Notes under the pieces: generated by a model
Database searches by the model: none
What the model saw: only the letters and a program-made list of their open reading frames with translations
Told to the model about the DNA's origin: nothing
Shown here: positions 12,306-24,308 of the stretch, piece after piece
Layout: every line of letters starts with the position of its first letter
Numbering within the stretch: the first letter of the stretch is position 1
Assembly (NCBI RefSeq): GCF_040954835.1
Contig: NC_090709.1
Location: 46,828,976-46,892,975 of the forward strand
Length of the DNA: 64,000 bases
Origin: Lepisosteus oculatus
Lineage: Eukaryota > Chordata > Actinopteri > Semionotiformes > Lepisosteidae
Reading direction: 5' to 3'
Position numbers and translations under genes: made by a program

Positions 12306-13439
12306 AAGAGTTTTTGTGTTACAACCGCCAAGTGGAGCAATGTGTTAAAAGCTACTTTATCAGCTTAACATCAAAGCAGGGAGAAAAAAGTGTTTCTTCT
12401 TCTCAACACAAATTCTTGTTCCACCTTCAGCAGGGAAGTTTGTCTACCAAGATCAATTTTGAGTCAGTGCAAATCACAGTGCGCCCTCAATTTTAATGTC
12501 GGTTGTGCTCCTTTTATCTGTGAAACGTTAATGTTCTGCATTTTCAAGTCGAGTCATCCTCAGGGGTAGAGCTGATTATGTCTTTCCGCATAGCGCTCCA
12601 TCAGAAATAACTTGTCTAAGTTCAAAAGAGATTGTGGGTTTCACTTCAAGCAATCACAAAGCATACCTCACATGTCAGATCTAAATGGGGAATTTGTTGG
12701 TTACGAAGCTGAACGTTTTTCCATGTTCTGCTAAAGTATCCACTGGCTTGCCTTTATAAGCAGTCTTGGAAAGATAAGCTGTGCTTCATCTCAGGAAAAA
12801 TCATCAGTACTGTCATTTTATTCTGTGTGTATGGCAGTTATTTAAAGTATATAAAAATCACGAGTTCATAGACTTATCCAAATATCAACGGGACCTTGTA
12901 AACCTGTCAGAAGAATTCCTTCAATCCAATAGTTTCACTCCAGGGACAAGGCAGGGAAACATAGAGAATTCTTATTTAAAGACAACATCCGTATTGGATT
13001 GCATGTAAGCAGGCACCACTCAGAATTCCTAATATGATTTTGAATTCAGTTTTGCAGTGCTTTAGTGCTTTACTACTTTCAGAGAGTCCTTTATTGACCT
13101 TGCTGAAGCAGAGAAGCGACATAATCACAATTGTGACCAGTTTTTCTGCTGTTTCTGGTTAATACTGATTATTATTTTGTATTTTGATTAGTATTTTTTC
13201 GTAGCGTTCTTCCTCAGCTTTTTAGTTATTTGGTGAGCAAGAACCACTGAGAACGAGTCTGAATCAATCAAGAACACATATGGTACTGCTGTCCTGTGTA
13301 TTACTGCTTCATCCTAATTGAGCTTTTCAGTGTTGAAGAAGACGTTTCCAATTTCGATTGCTGGTTTCAGAGGATGTGCTACAAGATCACAGATTCATTT
13401 GAAAAGATTTGGAGATGCATTGGCTGGATGGATTGTTAT
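12306..13439. other. Repeat-derived spacer, no gene seen
   Basis: 12530-12870 is a diverged relative of 13730-14090. 13213-13420 recurs at 15781-15975 (the phrase GGTGAGCAAGAACCACTGAG starts both). No coding or RNA gene is supported. Confidence 0.5.
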
Positions 13440-14080
13440 TCGGTTTTGAGGGGCATATTATAAATTGAGTTGGTGAAAAGGCGCTTTTTGTTAGTCTGTC
13501 GGGAGGCTGCACAAGGTGTTTAGAGGGAGAACTTCTAAAAGGCAGGCTCTCTATGTTTAACATCAAGAAAGATTTTTTTTCTCAATGGAAATGCTCTTTG
13601 GCGCTTTCAGCTTTACGTAGGGAACAACGTCTGCCAAGACCACTTTTGAGCCAGTGCAAATGGTAATGTGCCACCAAGTACATTTAATATTGGCTGTGGT
13701 AGCGAGCTGCTTTTGTTTGTGAAGCTTTTACTTCTTTAAGCTGAATCATCGGCAGGAGTAGCTTATTAAATCTTTGCTCATAGCTCTCCATCAGAAATAC
13801 CTTGTCCATGTTCAAAAGAGATCAGAGGATTTACTTCATGCTTTCACATGGCATACCTAACACGAAAGATTTAAATGGGGAATTGATTGTGCTTCTTGAT
13901 GTTGTTCCTGTGGTTGCCTTGGTTACAATGGTGATCGTTCTACCACGTTCTGCTAGAGTATCCACTGGGTGGGCTTTATCAATTGGCTCGTATAGGTCAT
14001 CAGTGCTCCGTCTCCAGAAAAATAATCAGCACTGTCTTTTTTCTGTGTGCATGACCGTCTTTTAAAACATATAAAATCAC
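13440..14080 (+). repeat. Direct segmental duplication, copy A1 (right part)
   Basis: This is nearly identical to 30070-30705. It starts with the right-hand member of the ~100-bp direct repeat. The conserved 87-88 residue open frame (13802-14065 here, 30436-30702 there) matches nothing I recognise. Confidence 0.75.
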
Positions 14081-14458
14081 GAGTTCATTGATTTCTCCAA
14101 ATAACAACAATACATTTTAACCCTTCAATCCAATAGTTTTACTCCAAGTAAAAAGCAGCGCAATATATAGAGAGATGATATTCAAAGATTTCAACGTTCT
14201 TATTGGATTGCCTGTATGCAGATATCGCTCAGAATTGCTAATATGATTTTAATTCGGTTTTTCTCTACTACTTTCAGAGTCTTTTATTGACCTTGCTGAA
14301 GCAGAGAAGTGACATAATCACAAATGCGGCCAGTTGTGCAGCTGTTTCTGGTTAATAATTAATGCGAAAAAAAAAACAGCTCCTTGCATTAAGAGCAAGA
14401 GCAACCAACGCGCTCGCTTGTTGAGTTGGGTATTTTCCGAGCTACTCTTCCTTAGCTG

Positions 14459-15774
14459 TGTAGAGGTTTGATGGGTTTACTGAGACAATTATTCATTGCA
14501 GCAGTAATCACGAGGTGATTCGTTGTGGCTTTTAGAAAATCAATCGCCAGAACAACTAACAACGCACACACACGGGTTCAATACACGAGATACAGTTATT
14601 AATATAAATTGTGCACCAAACATATACCAGTCTGCCTGGATACAAGCGGCAGAACTTACTGTGAGGGTTATCAATATACAAGGTATATAATGTCGAAGAG
14701 ATGCAAACACAAAGAGATACACAACAGAGAATATATGTCAATATATATCGTTCGGTTACCAAATCGCTAATCAGTGTTATTCCCCACTGTTACTCTAAAC
14801 TCGGAAGTAAATGCAATACTCATGAATTAAATTGATAACAACTTGTGTTGAGGTACAATTGAATTCTCGAGACGCAATGTAGAACATGGGGTTTACTTAT
14901 CCACTGTGTATGGATTTGGAATTTCCCGGCACGAACACCAAACCAGCTGACAGGCTCTGTTGCAGCCTCGGTTCCAGCGGTTGTCCAATGGGCGTTGTCC
15001 CGGCGTCCTCTGGCTACCGGCCAACCAGTCGAGGTGCAGCTCGGAGTTGGACGGGCGCGCAGGGCAGTTGTTGCTCCGAGGGGATCTACCAGCAGTCCGG
15101 CTGGCTAGTAGAAAGTATCTATGGACAGAGTGTGACCGCAAGTCCTCACAAGTCACTCTTTTGCCCGGGAAGAAGCTGGTTCGTTCCCGGACCAGCGCTG
15201 CTTCTGAATAAGCTATTCAGGTTGTTGACGAGGGTCCAACTGTAGGCTGCCGTTGATCAAGCAGAGCATTCACGTTGGTAGAATTCTGAGTACGTACGGG
15301 ATCCTCGGCCTCGCGCTTAGAACAAAGTCCAAGTCCCAGTGCAGACAACAGCAGTTGTCACGTGATTGTCTCTGAGGATGCGCGGAAATGGCCAAGGAGA
15401 GCCCCGATCTGAGCTTGCGCTCCCTTTTTGACCAAGACACAGATGTGTGCTGATTGGTTGAGAGTTTGGCGGGCATTGGAGACCCACGTGGTATTACCAC
15501 GCCCTGCCAATCCCTGATTGGTTGATCAAGGTGAGATATGAGTCACTTACTCCTGACACTTAGGAATACAGTCCAGATGTCCATTCGGCACTCCCTAGAC
15601 AGATAGGCGCCAATGGATGACCATTGATCATGATAGTTAGGCTTAGCTAAGTGCATCTCCGTTTAAGAGCTGTCCCTTATCAAAAGAAAACATCTTAAAT
15701 CAGCCTGCATGAATACTTTCTCAGTGGCTGCACCACAGAAAGGGAGAGTGAGATGGGGCCTCATTTAGCTTTTA
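14459..15774 (-). mobile_element. Solo LTR of the TGTAG/CTACA family
   Basis: The left end is TGTAG at 14459. Close similarity runs to 56185-57530, then stops near the phrase GGGGCCTCATTTAG, so the last ~60 bases are missing. The strand given is that of the retroelement at 56185-64000, whose coding strand is minus. No internal genes adjoin either side. Confidence 0.8.
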
Positions 15775-15780
15775 AGATTT

Positions 15781-15975
15781 TTGGTGAGCAAGAACCACTG
15801 AGAACGAGTCTGAATCAATCAAGAACACATATGGTACTGCTGTCCTGTGTACAACTGCTTCGTCCTAATTGAGCTTTTCAGTGTTGAAGAAGACGTTTCC
15901 AATTTCGATTGCTGGTTTCAGAGGATGTGCTACAGGATCACAGATTCAATTGAAAAGATTTGGAGATGCATTGGC
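15781..15975 (+). repeat. Copy of 13213-13420
   Basis: This is a direct repeat beginning GGTGAGCAAGAACCACTGAG, directly after the truncated LTR end. The match places the LTR inside an older repeated segment. Confidence 0.65.
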
Positions 15976-16048
15976 TGGGATTCAAACCTGGCTCAATTTC
16001 ATGAAGGCCCCTGTACTCAGCAACGTGAGGAAAGGAGAGGGGGCCAGA

Positions 16049-16130
16049 GGTAGTGTGGCTGAATGGTCTAATATGCTGGATTTTAGGCTCCACTCTCTCA
16101 GGGGCATGGGTTTAAATCCCACTACTGCCC
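16049..16130 (+). tRNA. tRNA-Leu(TAG)-like pseudogene
   Basis: It begins GGTAGTGTGGCTGAATGG and ends in TTTAAATCCCACTACTGCC, so the acceptor stem still pairs. The anticodon region CTGGATTTTAGGCTCCA contains TAG, but the loop has one base too many. That suggests a non-functional copy. Confidence 0.65.
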
Positions 16131-16139
16131 AATGTTTTA

Positions 16140-17580
16140 AGACCTTACTTCCTGTGATTTGTAATATGGTCAGTAAAAGCACTTTATGTGAGTATCTCTT
16201 ATGTTAGCGAATTCCTCACTGCGTGTCCTGTACTGTGCAGCACAGTGACAAGAACGCCTTGAGTTCTTTTCCGTATGTGAAGAAAAATGCGAAAGAGCAT
16301 GAAAAGTATTGATGGTATAAAATATCCATGGTACAACTCGAGAAAGAACTGACGGACAAAACAATGACATTTGATGAGTACAAGAGAAACACAACCGTCC
16401 GAACATGGGCTTGGATCCTGACCGCTTGCGTTAAAAGACAAAGCAAAGGATATAACCTGTAAATGTCTTCATGTCTTACAGTTTATGAAATAACACAATT
16501 TCTTACTTTCTTAATAATTTCTTACTATTGATAGATGCTTTTTTTAATTTGAACAGAATCACAATTACAAACATTTGGGCTTAAACTGTTATTCACATAC
16601 TCTAACGAAGAGAAATGTTAGTGTCTTCCGGTGTGTGAGCCCATTTCTCAAAAAATAAAAAAATAAGTTATAAATATTGAATTGTTCTATTTTTCAGGCT
16701 TGCATAGTCTTATTCATATTTCAGTTAAGCCTTTTCTTCTGTAGTAATTTCATTTTATATTAAAATTAGTCCTGATTTACAATTTTTGGACATGGTTCAT
16801 CTTAAAGAATTTTGTAATAAGTTTCAGTTTAGGAAAATCGTGCCCAGAAGCTACCAAAACTGGTAATGTTCACATTATGTGTAATGCAAAAGCAGTAGTT
16901 GGGGTGGGAAACAAAAGGCATTTCTTGGTATGAATCCTAAAACTTCATAGATGGCGTTCTAGGACTTTTCGCTTCAGATAAAGCTGTCAATACACCATAG
17001 ATTTCTACTCAATCAATATCAGCAGTGTTATCACTACCGAACGCTAAATATAGATCCTGGCAATACTTCGTGAGATCTTCGTAAGAAAATCCAAAAAATT
17101 ACAGAAGCAATCAACGTTTCTTTTGGATCGAGAAGAGGATAATTATGAGACTCAAAATATGCCTGTCTTTTCTTTTTTCGAGGACAAATGGATTATTGAG
17201 GTGTAAAGATGGGTTCAAAACCAAAATCATCTGCTATTGCTGCTGTTTCTTTGATAGTTTCTTCAAATCCTTCAATTGATCATTGATATCGAGGAATAAT
17301 ATTATACAAATTGTGGTTTTCTGTTAATTGCCAATTTTATTGTAATTACATCTTCGTTTACAGATGTCTTGCATGTATCACAAGGTATAATAGTCGCCGT
17401 GTGTCCTCAGCTAAAATGTTTTAAAAAGTACGACAAAAGTTCAATATGCTTAACATCATTTATGGTTATATCTATATTAAAATGAAGGTAAATATACCAA
17501 GATATTAAAAAACAATTTTACAGTCCTAACCTAATAATGCTTGTGAAGTTTTCTAATAAATCCGAACTGTAATTTTGAAA
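16140..17580. other. Spacer with diverged copy of 8140-8720
   Basis: 16660-17190 is a diverged direct copy of 8140-8720. The remainder shows no gene. Overlapping open frames on the minus strand at 16170-16446 are mutually exclusive and carry no motif. Confidence 0.5.
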
Positions 17581-17589
17581 TATTATTGC

Positions 17590-17921
17590 TCATTACTTGC
17601 CCGGAGGAAGCCGGGTGGGTTTTGCTCTTGTCGCCCGACTTAGTGGCGTTATGACCATGGAACCGACTGCACCTGCTTTTTCTGAGATGCTTCCCCTCTC
17701 ATGGCGAGATCTCGACTTCTTTAACACCTCTGGATAAAGATCTTCTGTGGAGCAGGTTTCAGACCTCTGCGTACAGCACCCTTGATGTCATTTTATTTTT
17801 ACAGCAGCCGCATCCGGAAAGTTGTGTCTTTTACTTTTAATTTGAACAACAAAAATACATACAATACAAACGAGCACATAAAACGTATCAAGAAAATCGT
17901 CAGGGGTTCATGCTATAATAC
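17590..17921 (-). repeat. Inverted partial copy of the tRNA-Leu module
   Basis: This is the reverse complement of the TTCCGGATG part of the modules at 10047 and 11750. It is interrupted at 17921 by the gypsy LTR; the expected continuation of the module (AATTACACTT) is absent on this side. Confidence 0.65.
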
Positions 17922-18277
17922 TGTACTGTTTTCAGGCTCCCTCAGGAAAAGGACAAGTGGCGACGTGATAGTTAACCAAGCGACAGCTTTATTCTTTTAT
18001 CGAAACCACACAAAACCAAACACAGGACATACACACACATGAGGAGACTGATGGAACACGTTCACATATTTAGGGTGGTAATTACTTAACAACAGGCTAT
18101 ACACTTATAAGGCTACACAGGACACTAAAACTACTATAACACTATTCACATATGCAGAGTCAGCTGCTGGTCATCGAGCTGACCCTCACTCTCCCCGGCT
18201 ACATCTCCCAACCTGCTCCACGGTACCATGAGTGCCTAGGTGCACTTCCTCCTCACCACCGGGCCAGGGGGGTTACA
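17922..18277 (-). mobile_element. 3' LTR of Ty3/gypsy element
   Basis: On the minus strand the LTR starts TGTAACCCCCC at 18277, just after a purine-rich tract (CAGGTGGGGACAG, 18278-18290), and ends CAGTACA at 17922. Its length is about 356 bp. It has TG...CA ends and follows the pol relic directly. Confidence 0.75.
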
Positions 18278-18342
18278 CTGTCCCCACCTGAAGCGTCTGG
18301 CGTCCCGCCGACATCGAACACCCCCCTCAGGCTATACTCATA

Positions 18343-20240
18343 CTAGGCTAAAGGCTGTGGAACTCTGCGTGAGCAGCTGTTACGAAGCGGTGGTTGCCGG
18401 CGGCCCGCGGTCACCCCATTGTCGGTCGGCTCCGGCCCTGGCTGCTCCTCCGGAGCCTCCCCGCGGGGCTCCTCCTCCCGGTCCCAGTAGGGGACCAGGC
18501 GGTCTCGGTGCAGAACCACCACTCTCCCCTGGTAGCAGTCCTTGCCTACCACCCTGAGGACCTCAGCGGCCCCCTCCCACAAAGGCGCCAGCTTAGGTCT
18601 GAGGCCTTTGCGGCGGTGCGGGCTGTACACCCAAACCAAGTCCCAGGGCAGGAAGGCAGGCCCCCTGCAGAGCAGGTCGTAGTGCCGCTTCTGCCGGACT
18701 CCCGCCTGAGTCAGATGGGTCCGGGTTAAGCTGTCCGGTCGTAGTCCGGTCCAGCTGGTGGTGCCGACTCGTCTCCGGGCGGCGGGCCGAAGACCAGGTC
18801 CACCAGGGTTTGCATTTCCCGGCCCAGCATAAGTGAGGCCAGGGTACACCCGGTAGATTCCTGGACTGTGGTCCGATAAGCCCAGAGCTCGAGGGGGAGG
18901 TGGCGGTCCCAGTCCCGTTGGTGACAGGACACCAGGGAGGCCAGCTGGGTGGGGAGCGTCCGATTAAACCGCTCCACAGACCCGTCGCTCTGGGGATGCA
19001 GCGGGATGGTCTGAGTCTTAGAGATCCCCAGGCGCTGGCACACTCTGGCGAAGACCTGGGACTTGAAGTTACGCCCCTGGTCACTGTGTAACTCCTCCGG
19101 CACCCCCAGCCTGGCAAACATCCCCTCCAGTAGTGCATCGGCCACCGTGGGGGCACTCTGGTCCAGGAGGGCATAGGCCTCCGGCCACTTCGTGAAATAG
19201 TCCATTGCTACCAGGATATAGTGGTTTCTGGCCTCGGTGCGCGGAAACAGGCCCAAAACATCCACCCCCACCCGCTCCATAGGAGCCCCCACCTGGTGTT
19301 GTTGGAGGGGGGCCCGAGAGCACTCGAGGGGACCTTTCTGCGCCACGCACACCGCACACGTTTGGCAATACCGCCCCACGTCCCGGTGGCAAAGACCCCA
19401 ATAAAAATGGCCTCGGAGACGCTGCAGGGTTTTTTTACAGCCGAAATCCCCCATGCCCGGCTGGCCATGCACCACTCTGAGCACAGCCGCGTGGAGCGAC
19501 TGTGGCACCACCAGCTGCCACCATATCTCGCCACTGGAGGGTACCTGCCACCCCCGGCGCAGCACCCCGTCCTTTACCTCCAAGGCCTCCTACAGGACGC
19601 AGAGGGCCTTGACGGACTTTGGGTGCTGGGGGAGCTCCTCTCGCACAGGCCGCGCTCCTGCTGCCTTCCAGCGGAGCACCGGCCCCACGTCAGGATCAGC
19701 TGCCTGTTGCTGTGCCAGGTCTGACATGCCCACCCCCAGCAGCCCCTCCAGGGCTGTGGCCGAGGTGCTCGCCTCCGTCACTGTGCAGACGGCTCCCTCA
19801 CACTGCTCCCACCGGGCGCAGTAGTGGCAGTCCGCAACCTCACAGGGGTGCCGCGAGAGAATGCCGGCATTGAGATGGCGAGATCCAGCACGGTGCACAA
19901 CAGTGAAGTCATACTCCTGCAGGACCTCTATCCATCGCACCATCTGCGCCTCCGGCTCCTTAAAGTGGAGCAGCCAGGTGAGGGACGCATGGTCGGTCCT
20001 CAACAGGAATCGGGTCCCGAATAGGTATGGCCTGAAGCTCGCGACGGGTCACGCAGTAGTTCCGTTCAGCCTTATTCAAAGCCCGACTGTAGTAGGCAAC
20101 TACCCGCTCCCATCTGGCCCCTCCTGTGCCAGCACCACGCCCACCCCCAAGTCACTTGCATCGGTATCCAGGATATACGGTAACCACGGATCGGGATAGG
20201 CTAGCATGGAGGGAATGGGAATGACAGTAAAGTGCCAGGG
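18343..20240 (-). pseudogene. Ty3/gypsy pol relic: RNase H and integrase
   Basis: Reading on the minus strand from 20240, the RNase H part has its first catalytic Asp in ILDTDASDLGVG (~20175) and DHASLTWLL further on. The integrase frame (19583-18726) holds a zinc finger in which the usual second His (GHFG) is Asp (GMGDFG), and a DDE core: VDVLGLF, HSDQGRNF and SVERFNRTL. A C-terminal SH3-like GPY/F-type domain (WVYSPHRRKGLRPKL) lies at 18650-18450 in another frame. Stops and frame changes separate the three parts, notably near 20095, at 19590 and near 18760. Protease, reverse transcriptase and gag are missing, so the element is 5'-truncated near 20240-20300. Codon use is GC-rich compared with its surroundings. 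It is a dead copy. Confidence 0.85.
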
Positions 20241-20650
20241 GCCCTGGCCGATGGAAAAGGCTGTCTTCGAGCGAGCATTGGGAGCGAGCGGTACCTGTCA
20301 TTACCTGCTTAGTGAGCCCAAGATCTCATCAAGAATCGTATACAGCAACAGCATTTGGCGCATTGTTCCATACTCCGACCACTCTCGGTGTAAACAGGTC
20401 CCTCCTTGAAATGCACTGGTCTCTGCTTGAAATGCACTTTCCTGCATTTGCTTTGGTGTAACTGGCTTCCCCTGCATGGGCAAATGTGAAGAAGATCCTT
20501 AGTAAGTCATTGAAGAAAACCGAGAAGAGGTCAGAGTGGCCTCTGTCGTTCATCAACGATCCACTCAGGCAGTACTCCGCCGTTTGTTCACATCGATAGG
20601 CTTTTTTTTGCCTTCATTTGTGCAAGTAGTAAAAGCAGACACCCCTATTC

Positions 20651-20722
20651 TGCCGTGACACGGATTCGAACCGGGGTTGTAGCAGCCACAACGCAAAGTA
20701 CTGACCACTATACAATCACGGC
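20651..20722 (-). tRNA. tRNA-His(GTG)
   Basis: This 72-nt gene begins GCCGTGATTGTATAGTGG. The 3' acceptor strand TCACGGC pairs fully with the 5' strand. Anticodon GTG follows TTTGC, and the T-arm is GGTTCGAATCC. It looks intact. It is the first gene of a dispersed tRNA group (His, Glu, Val, Asp relic). Confidence 0.85.
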
Positions 20723-20900
20723 GAGTTACCAATACACACGTGCAGGGCAGAAAAGGCTGTGCTCTCTTCGTGTGACAGGAGTCGGAAAAGTCCTGATGTT
20801 GCATTTCAACTGAGCCCCAGTATACATCGACCCTTCGACACTCTAAGTGCAAACAGCAATTACAGTTTGCTTGCATGACACACGGAAGAAGGCTGCATGC

Positions 20901-20972
20901 TCCCATATGGGCTAGTGGTTAGGATTCCTGGTTTTCACCCAGGCGGGCCAGGTTCATTTCCCGGTATGGGAA
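20901..20972 (+). tRNA. tRNA-Glu(TTC)
   Basis: The gene begins TCCCATATGGGCTAGTGG and ends TATGGGA, so the acceptor stem pairs. The anticodon arm CCTGG-TTTTCAC-CCAGG gives TTC. The T-loop reads TTCATTT where TTCGACT is usual; loss of the conserved G in the B box may weaken transcription. Confidence 0.8.
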
Positions 20973-21439
20973 TGTGTCAGTTTTGCCTCCTGCTTTCCAA
21001 AAGATCAGCACCGTGTACGAAGGAGCCACACTAAAACCACTCGATCATGTGCAAAACGTACAAGAAGAAGGGGCGCGTGTTTCCAACCGAGGACCTCTCG
21101 CTTGTGAGCCGAAGTGATCATCACTGCAGCTCGGAAACCTGCAGGAGGTGGGAGGGGTGACTCTGGTAGATAGTGTTGACCTTCGGCAATAGAATTTATA
21201 CTCTCCAAGATGATATTTGCACTTTCTGGAGAGGAGATTTTCTCCACTTCAGTAGCCCGATTGCGTCGATTCCGTGGAGAGGGCTGTAGAATGTGGCGCC
21301 GCCTTTCCTGCTCCGTCCATGACAGGCATGCTGGTCTCTGGTGAGCACGGTCAATCAGCGCACTCCAATAAAGGCACTGGAAGCAGCTGAATCGCATTGG
21401 CGAAGCTCAGCGCTGGGTCACTGTGCATGGTTTCCCATC

Positions 21440-21512
21440 GTTTCCGTTGTGTAGTGGTTATCACGTTTGCCTCACACGCGAAAGGTCGCTGGTTCAAAAC
21501 CGGGTGGAAACA
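21440..21512 (+). tRNA. tRNA-Val(CAC)
   Basis: The gene begins GTTTCCGTTGTGTAGTGG and ends GGTGGAAACA. The anticodon arm contains GCCTCACACGC, giving CAC. The T-stem has a mismatch (GCTGG against CCGGG). It is otherwise a normal 73-nt gene. Confidence 0.8.
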
Positions 21513-21740
21513 CAGTGGCCACGCTCACTGTTTGGGGATTCCTAGTGTGGGGATCTATGGGATCTGCACAGTGCATGTCGCAAAGCTTCCTGCTGTCACT
21601 TCAATGCGAATCCTGATGTCGAGTCGTGTGCTGTGCACAGGCTCTGAAAGTGAGAGCAATGAAAAGGTGCATGACGCTGTGAAAGAAAATGCAGAGAAGT
21701 GAAAGGCAGTCCTTTCTCTACGGAGGTAGAAGGAGAGCAA

Positions 21741-21779
21741 CTCGCTGTCGGGGAATCGAACCATGGTCTCTAACGAGGA
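21741..21779 (-). tRNA. tRNA-Asp relic with internal deletion
   Basis: On the minus strand, 39 bases read TCCTCGTTAG (the 5' acceptor and start of the D-arm of vertebrate tRNA-Asp) joined directly to AGACC...GGTTCGATTCCCCGACAGCGAG (variable region, T-arm and 3' acceptor). About 33 bases with the D-loop and anticodon arm are missing. It cannot be a functional tRNA. Confidence 0.65.
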
Positions 21780-22109
21780 AGACATCGCTCTCTCTGTCTC
21801 CCGGTATTTCACGTCTGAACGGAAAACACAAACGACCAACTCGGAATGACATGCTTTTGATGCTTTTCAAAGCCTTCTTTGTGCACGACGACTGCGCCGC
21901 CTAGCAGATACAGCTTCGGCTGTGGAGACTTGTTCGGCTGGCGTTCTGGGAGTCGCGTTTTTCAGAATTGTATTGAGATCGTTTTCCACAGAGCTCAGAT
22001 GTCAAAGCACAGCAGCAGCTCTTCACAGCGATCATCTATAGCGCCTTTTCTCCCGCAGCTCCGTCCTTATTGGAAGGAAGCAAGAGTGAAATAGTGCAGG
22101 GAAATAGAC

Positions 22110-22500
22110 TGTGTGTAGTGTCTATAAGAGTATTAATGATCATGACATTACTGATAGTTTCAGTATTAATGCTAGTATTCATGTTAATATTAGTGAGAGT
22201 ATATCTGGTAGTTTTACTAATAATACAAGTATACATGTGACGTTGTGATGATAGATACTTTTAAATTTAGTTTTAATGCTAGTTTTCATGTTAAATTTAG
22301 TGATAATTATACTGTTAGTGTCAGAGTATTAACACTCATCATCATGTTAGGTTTCATGACAGTATTACTGTTATAATACATATTATTAGTCTAGTAGTTG
22401 TTTTTGTCAGTGTTAGTAACAATGATAGGGTTTGATGATAGTGTTAGTGTTGTAATATTGGCAGTATCTGCATTAGTGTTAGTTATAGTGTATCTGTACC
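22110..22500. repeat. Degenerate simple repeat (TTAGTGTTAGT-like)
   Basis: The stretch is rich in irregular units related to AGTATTAATG and TTAGTGTTAG. It is low-complexity with no gene, and lies just before the 18-bp terminus at 22530. Confidence 0.6.
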
Positions 22501-23053
22501 TAAGAGTGGATGCGGTGTCTATGTGTGTACAGATGCAGCCATTCAAAGTGAGCGGTACAGACACGTACCGCAGGTAAGATGACACGGGGTACCGCGGTGC
22601 GTGATTGGTTGACCGACAGGGGCACTCGTGGTCCGTTGGTCTGTCGTAGAAAGACTTACTGTAAACGTCTTTACTGTGCCCGTTGTAGATATTGAATTTT
22701 ACCACTGAAGGGAAATCTTAGTAGCTGAGCATAAAAAGAATAGGAGCATACTGTAACGCGTGTGAAGGCCATAAACGATATTAATTTTGGAACATAAACA
22801 TACAGTACATGGCTGGTCTTGGTACTTTAAAGAAAAAAATACACACCAGTATTCCATTTCTCCCTAAACATTGTAAGCTTCGAAGTCTTTAACTAACGTG
22901 ATACTGGAGTCAACAAGCATACTTTTAGAATTTGATTAAAAGGGAATATAATATGGAATCGCGTATCTAAAGAATTTAATAACGGTATGATTATATCCGT
23001 GTACTGCGGCAGGGCTGTGTAGGGCTGTATCGCCTGTTCATGCGAGCTGTCTT

Positions 23054-23121
23054 GTAGCCTACTGGTCTAGGTGTGTGACTACCAGCTTGCAGGTTGTGTG
23101 TTTAAATCCAGCTGGTGCTGG
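23054..23121 (+). repeat. tRNA-like unit, copy b
   Basis: GTAGCCTACTGG and GTGTTTAAATCC correspond to the A- and B-box regions of copy a. The surrounding repeat is also shared. Confidence 0.5.
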
Positions 23122-24308
23122 ACCTTCCAGTTTTATTTATTTATTTTTTAATCGCGTATATGGCGCTGAAATATGTGTGACACACTGGTGGCCTGACACG
23201 GTGAGGTGCCCTGGCGCCATATATTTCATGGATATTATGGAATATAATGGATGGATATCTTAGTTATCTTTCTAGTTCACAGGTTTGCATGCATAATTTA
23301 ATTTTGAAAGCCACTGAGACATCAGGTACTACTGTTGTATTTATGAAAAAGAAACAAAACAAAAAACATACTAACAACTGTGCCATCCTACTCCTTAGTT
23401 AATACATTTTATTATTCATAAACAGTTAACATTGTTAGCAAAATATTTTGAATTATATTTAACCCTATTTTTTCTTTAGTTTTGTATTTAACTTATTATA
23501 TGATAGTCAGACTTAATGTATATTTGAACAATGAAAATATATTTTCACAAGATTTTACATTAAGCACTTAAAATTAATATGGTTAATAATAGTAAACTGT
23601 AACATGCTGTAGCAAGATCGGTTAAACTGCGAAGAAAATGCTTTCAGAGAAAATGTTTCAGGTGTGAAGAACATAGATCTCCAATGCAATTTCAACCAAA
23701 CCTGTTCCCACACACCCTGCCCCCACTACCATTAGAATATACACAAACATTTTAGCGTTTCATTCTGAGCAGAAGACCCTCACACCTGAAGAGTGCTGGC
23801 TGTGACGAATTAAACCGGTTTTACAGGTTTCAATCACAGACCATGTGACATAGGACTCAGTAAAGTAACACACAGCGCCACTGGATTTGATAATACCTAA
23901 CCAAAATCCGCAATATGGAAACAGAACCTGTGTGATTGTTGATAGATGATGTACTCGTAACATTTTTTCAAGACGAACTACAACATTTAAAAAATGACTT
24001 GTATGTACTTGATATCTCTAATCAATCCACGGGTTCCAGCACAAAACAAAAGTAAAACGCATACCGTTTCGCGCTTCTTATTAGTTGCTCAAAAGTAATT
24101 TGACCGTATGAAATGCATAATATAAACCTAGAAACATATACGTGAGCAGTACTTAAGCACTGTAGTATCGGTGTTAAGACATACCTCTCAAATACTGTAA
24201 ATCAAGTTAAAAATATCTCAAGACCGATTCTGGTCGTAATGAAACCATGCAAGGGAGTTTTTATGTCCGTTGCAGTTCTTTTGCAACATGAATATAATTA
24301 TATCGTTA

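Noticed and set aside
14886-15245. Open frames inside the LTR copies (also 26561-26939, 56612-56990, 63416-63758)
   Set aside because: They recur only because the LTR recurs, carry shifts between copies and lack any gag/pol/env likeness.
18240-19824. Long plus-strand frames opposite the gypsy pol relic
   Set aside because: GC-rich antisense shadows of integrase and RNase H; no motifs.
22110-22500. Possible CRISPR-like or regulatory array of spaced short repeats
   Set aside because: Units are irregular, A/T-rich and lack constant spacers; it is a degenerate simple repeat in a eukaryotic genome.
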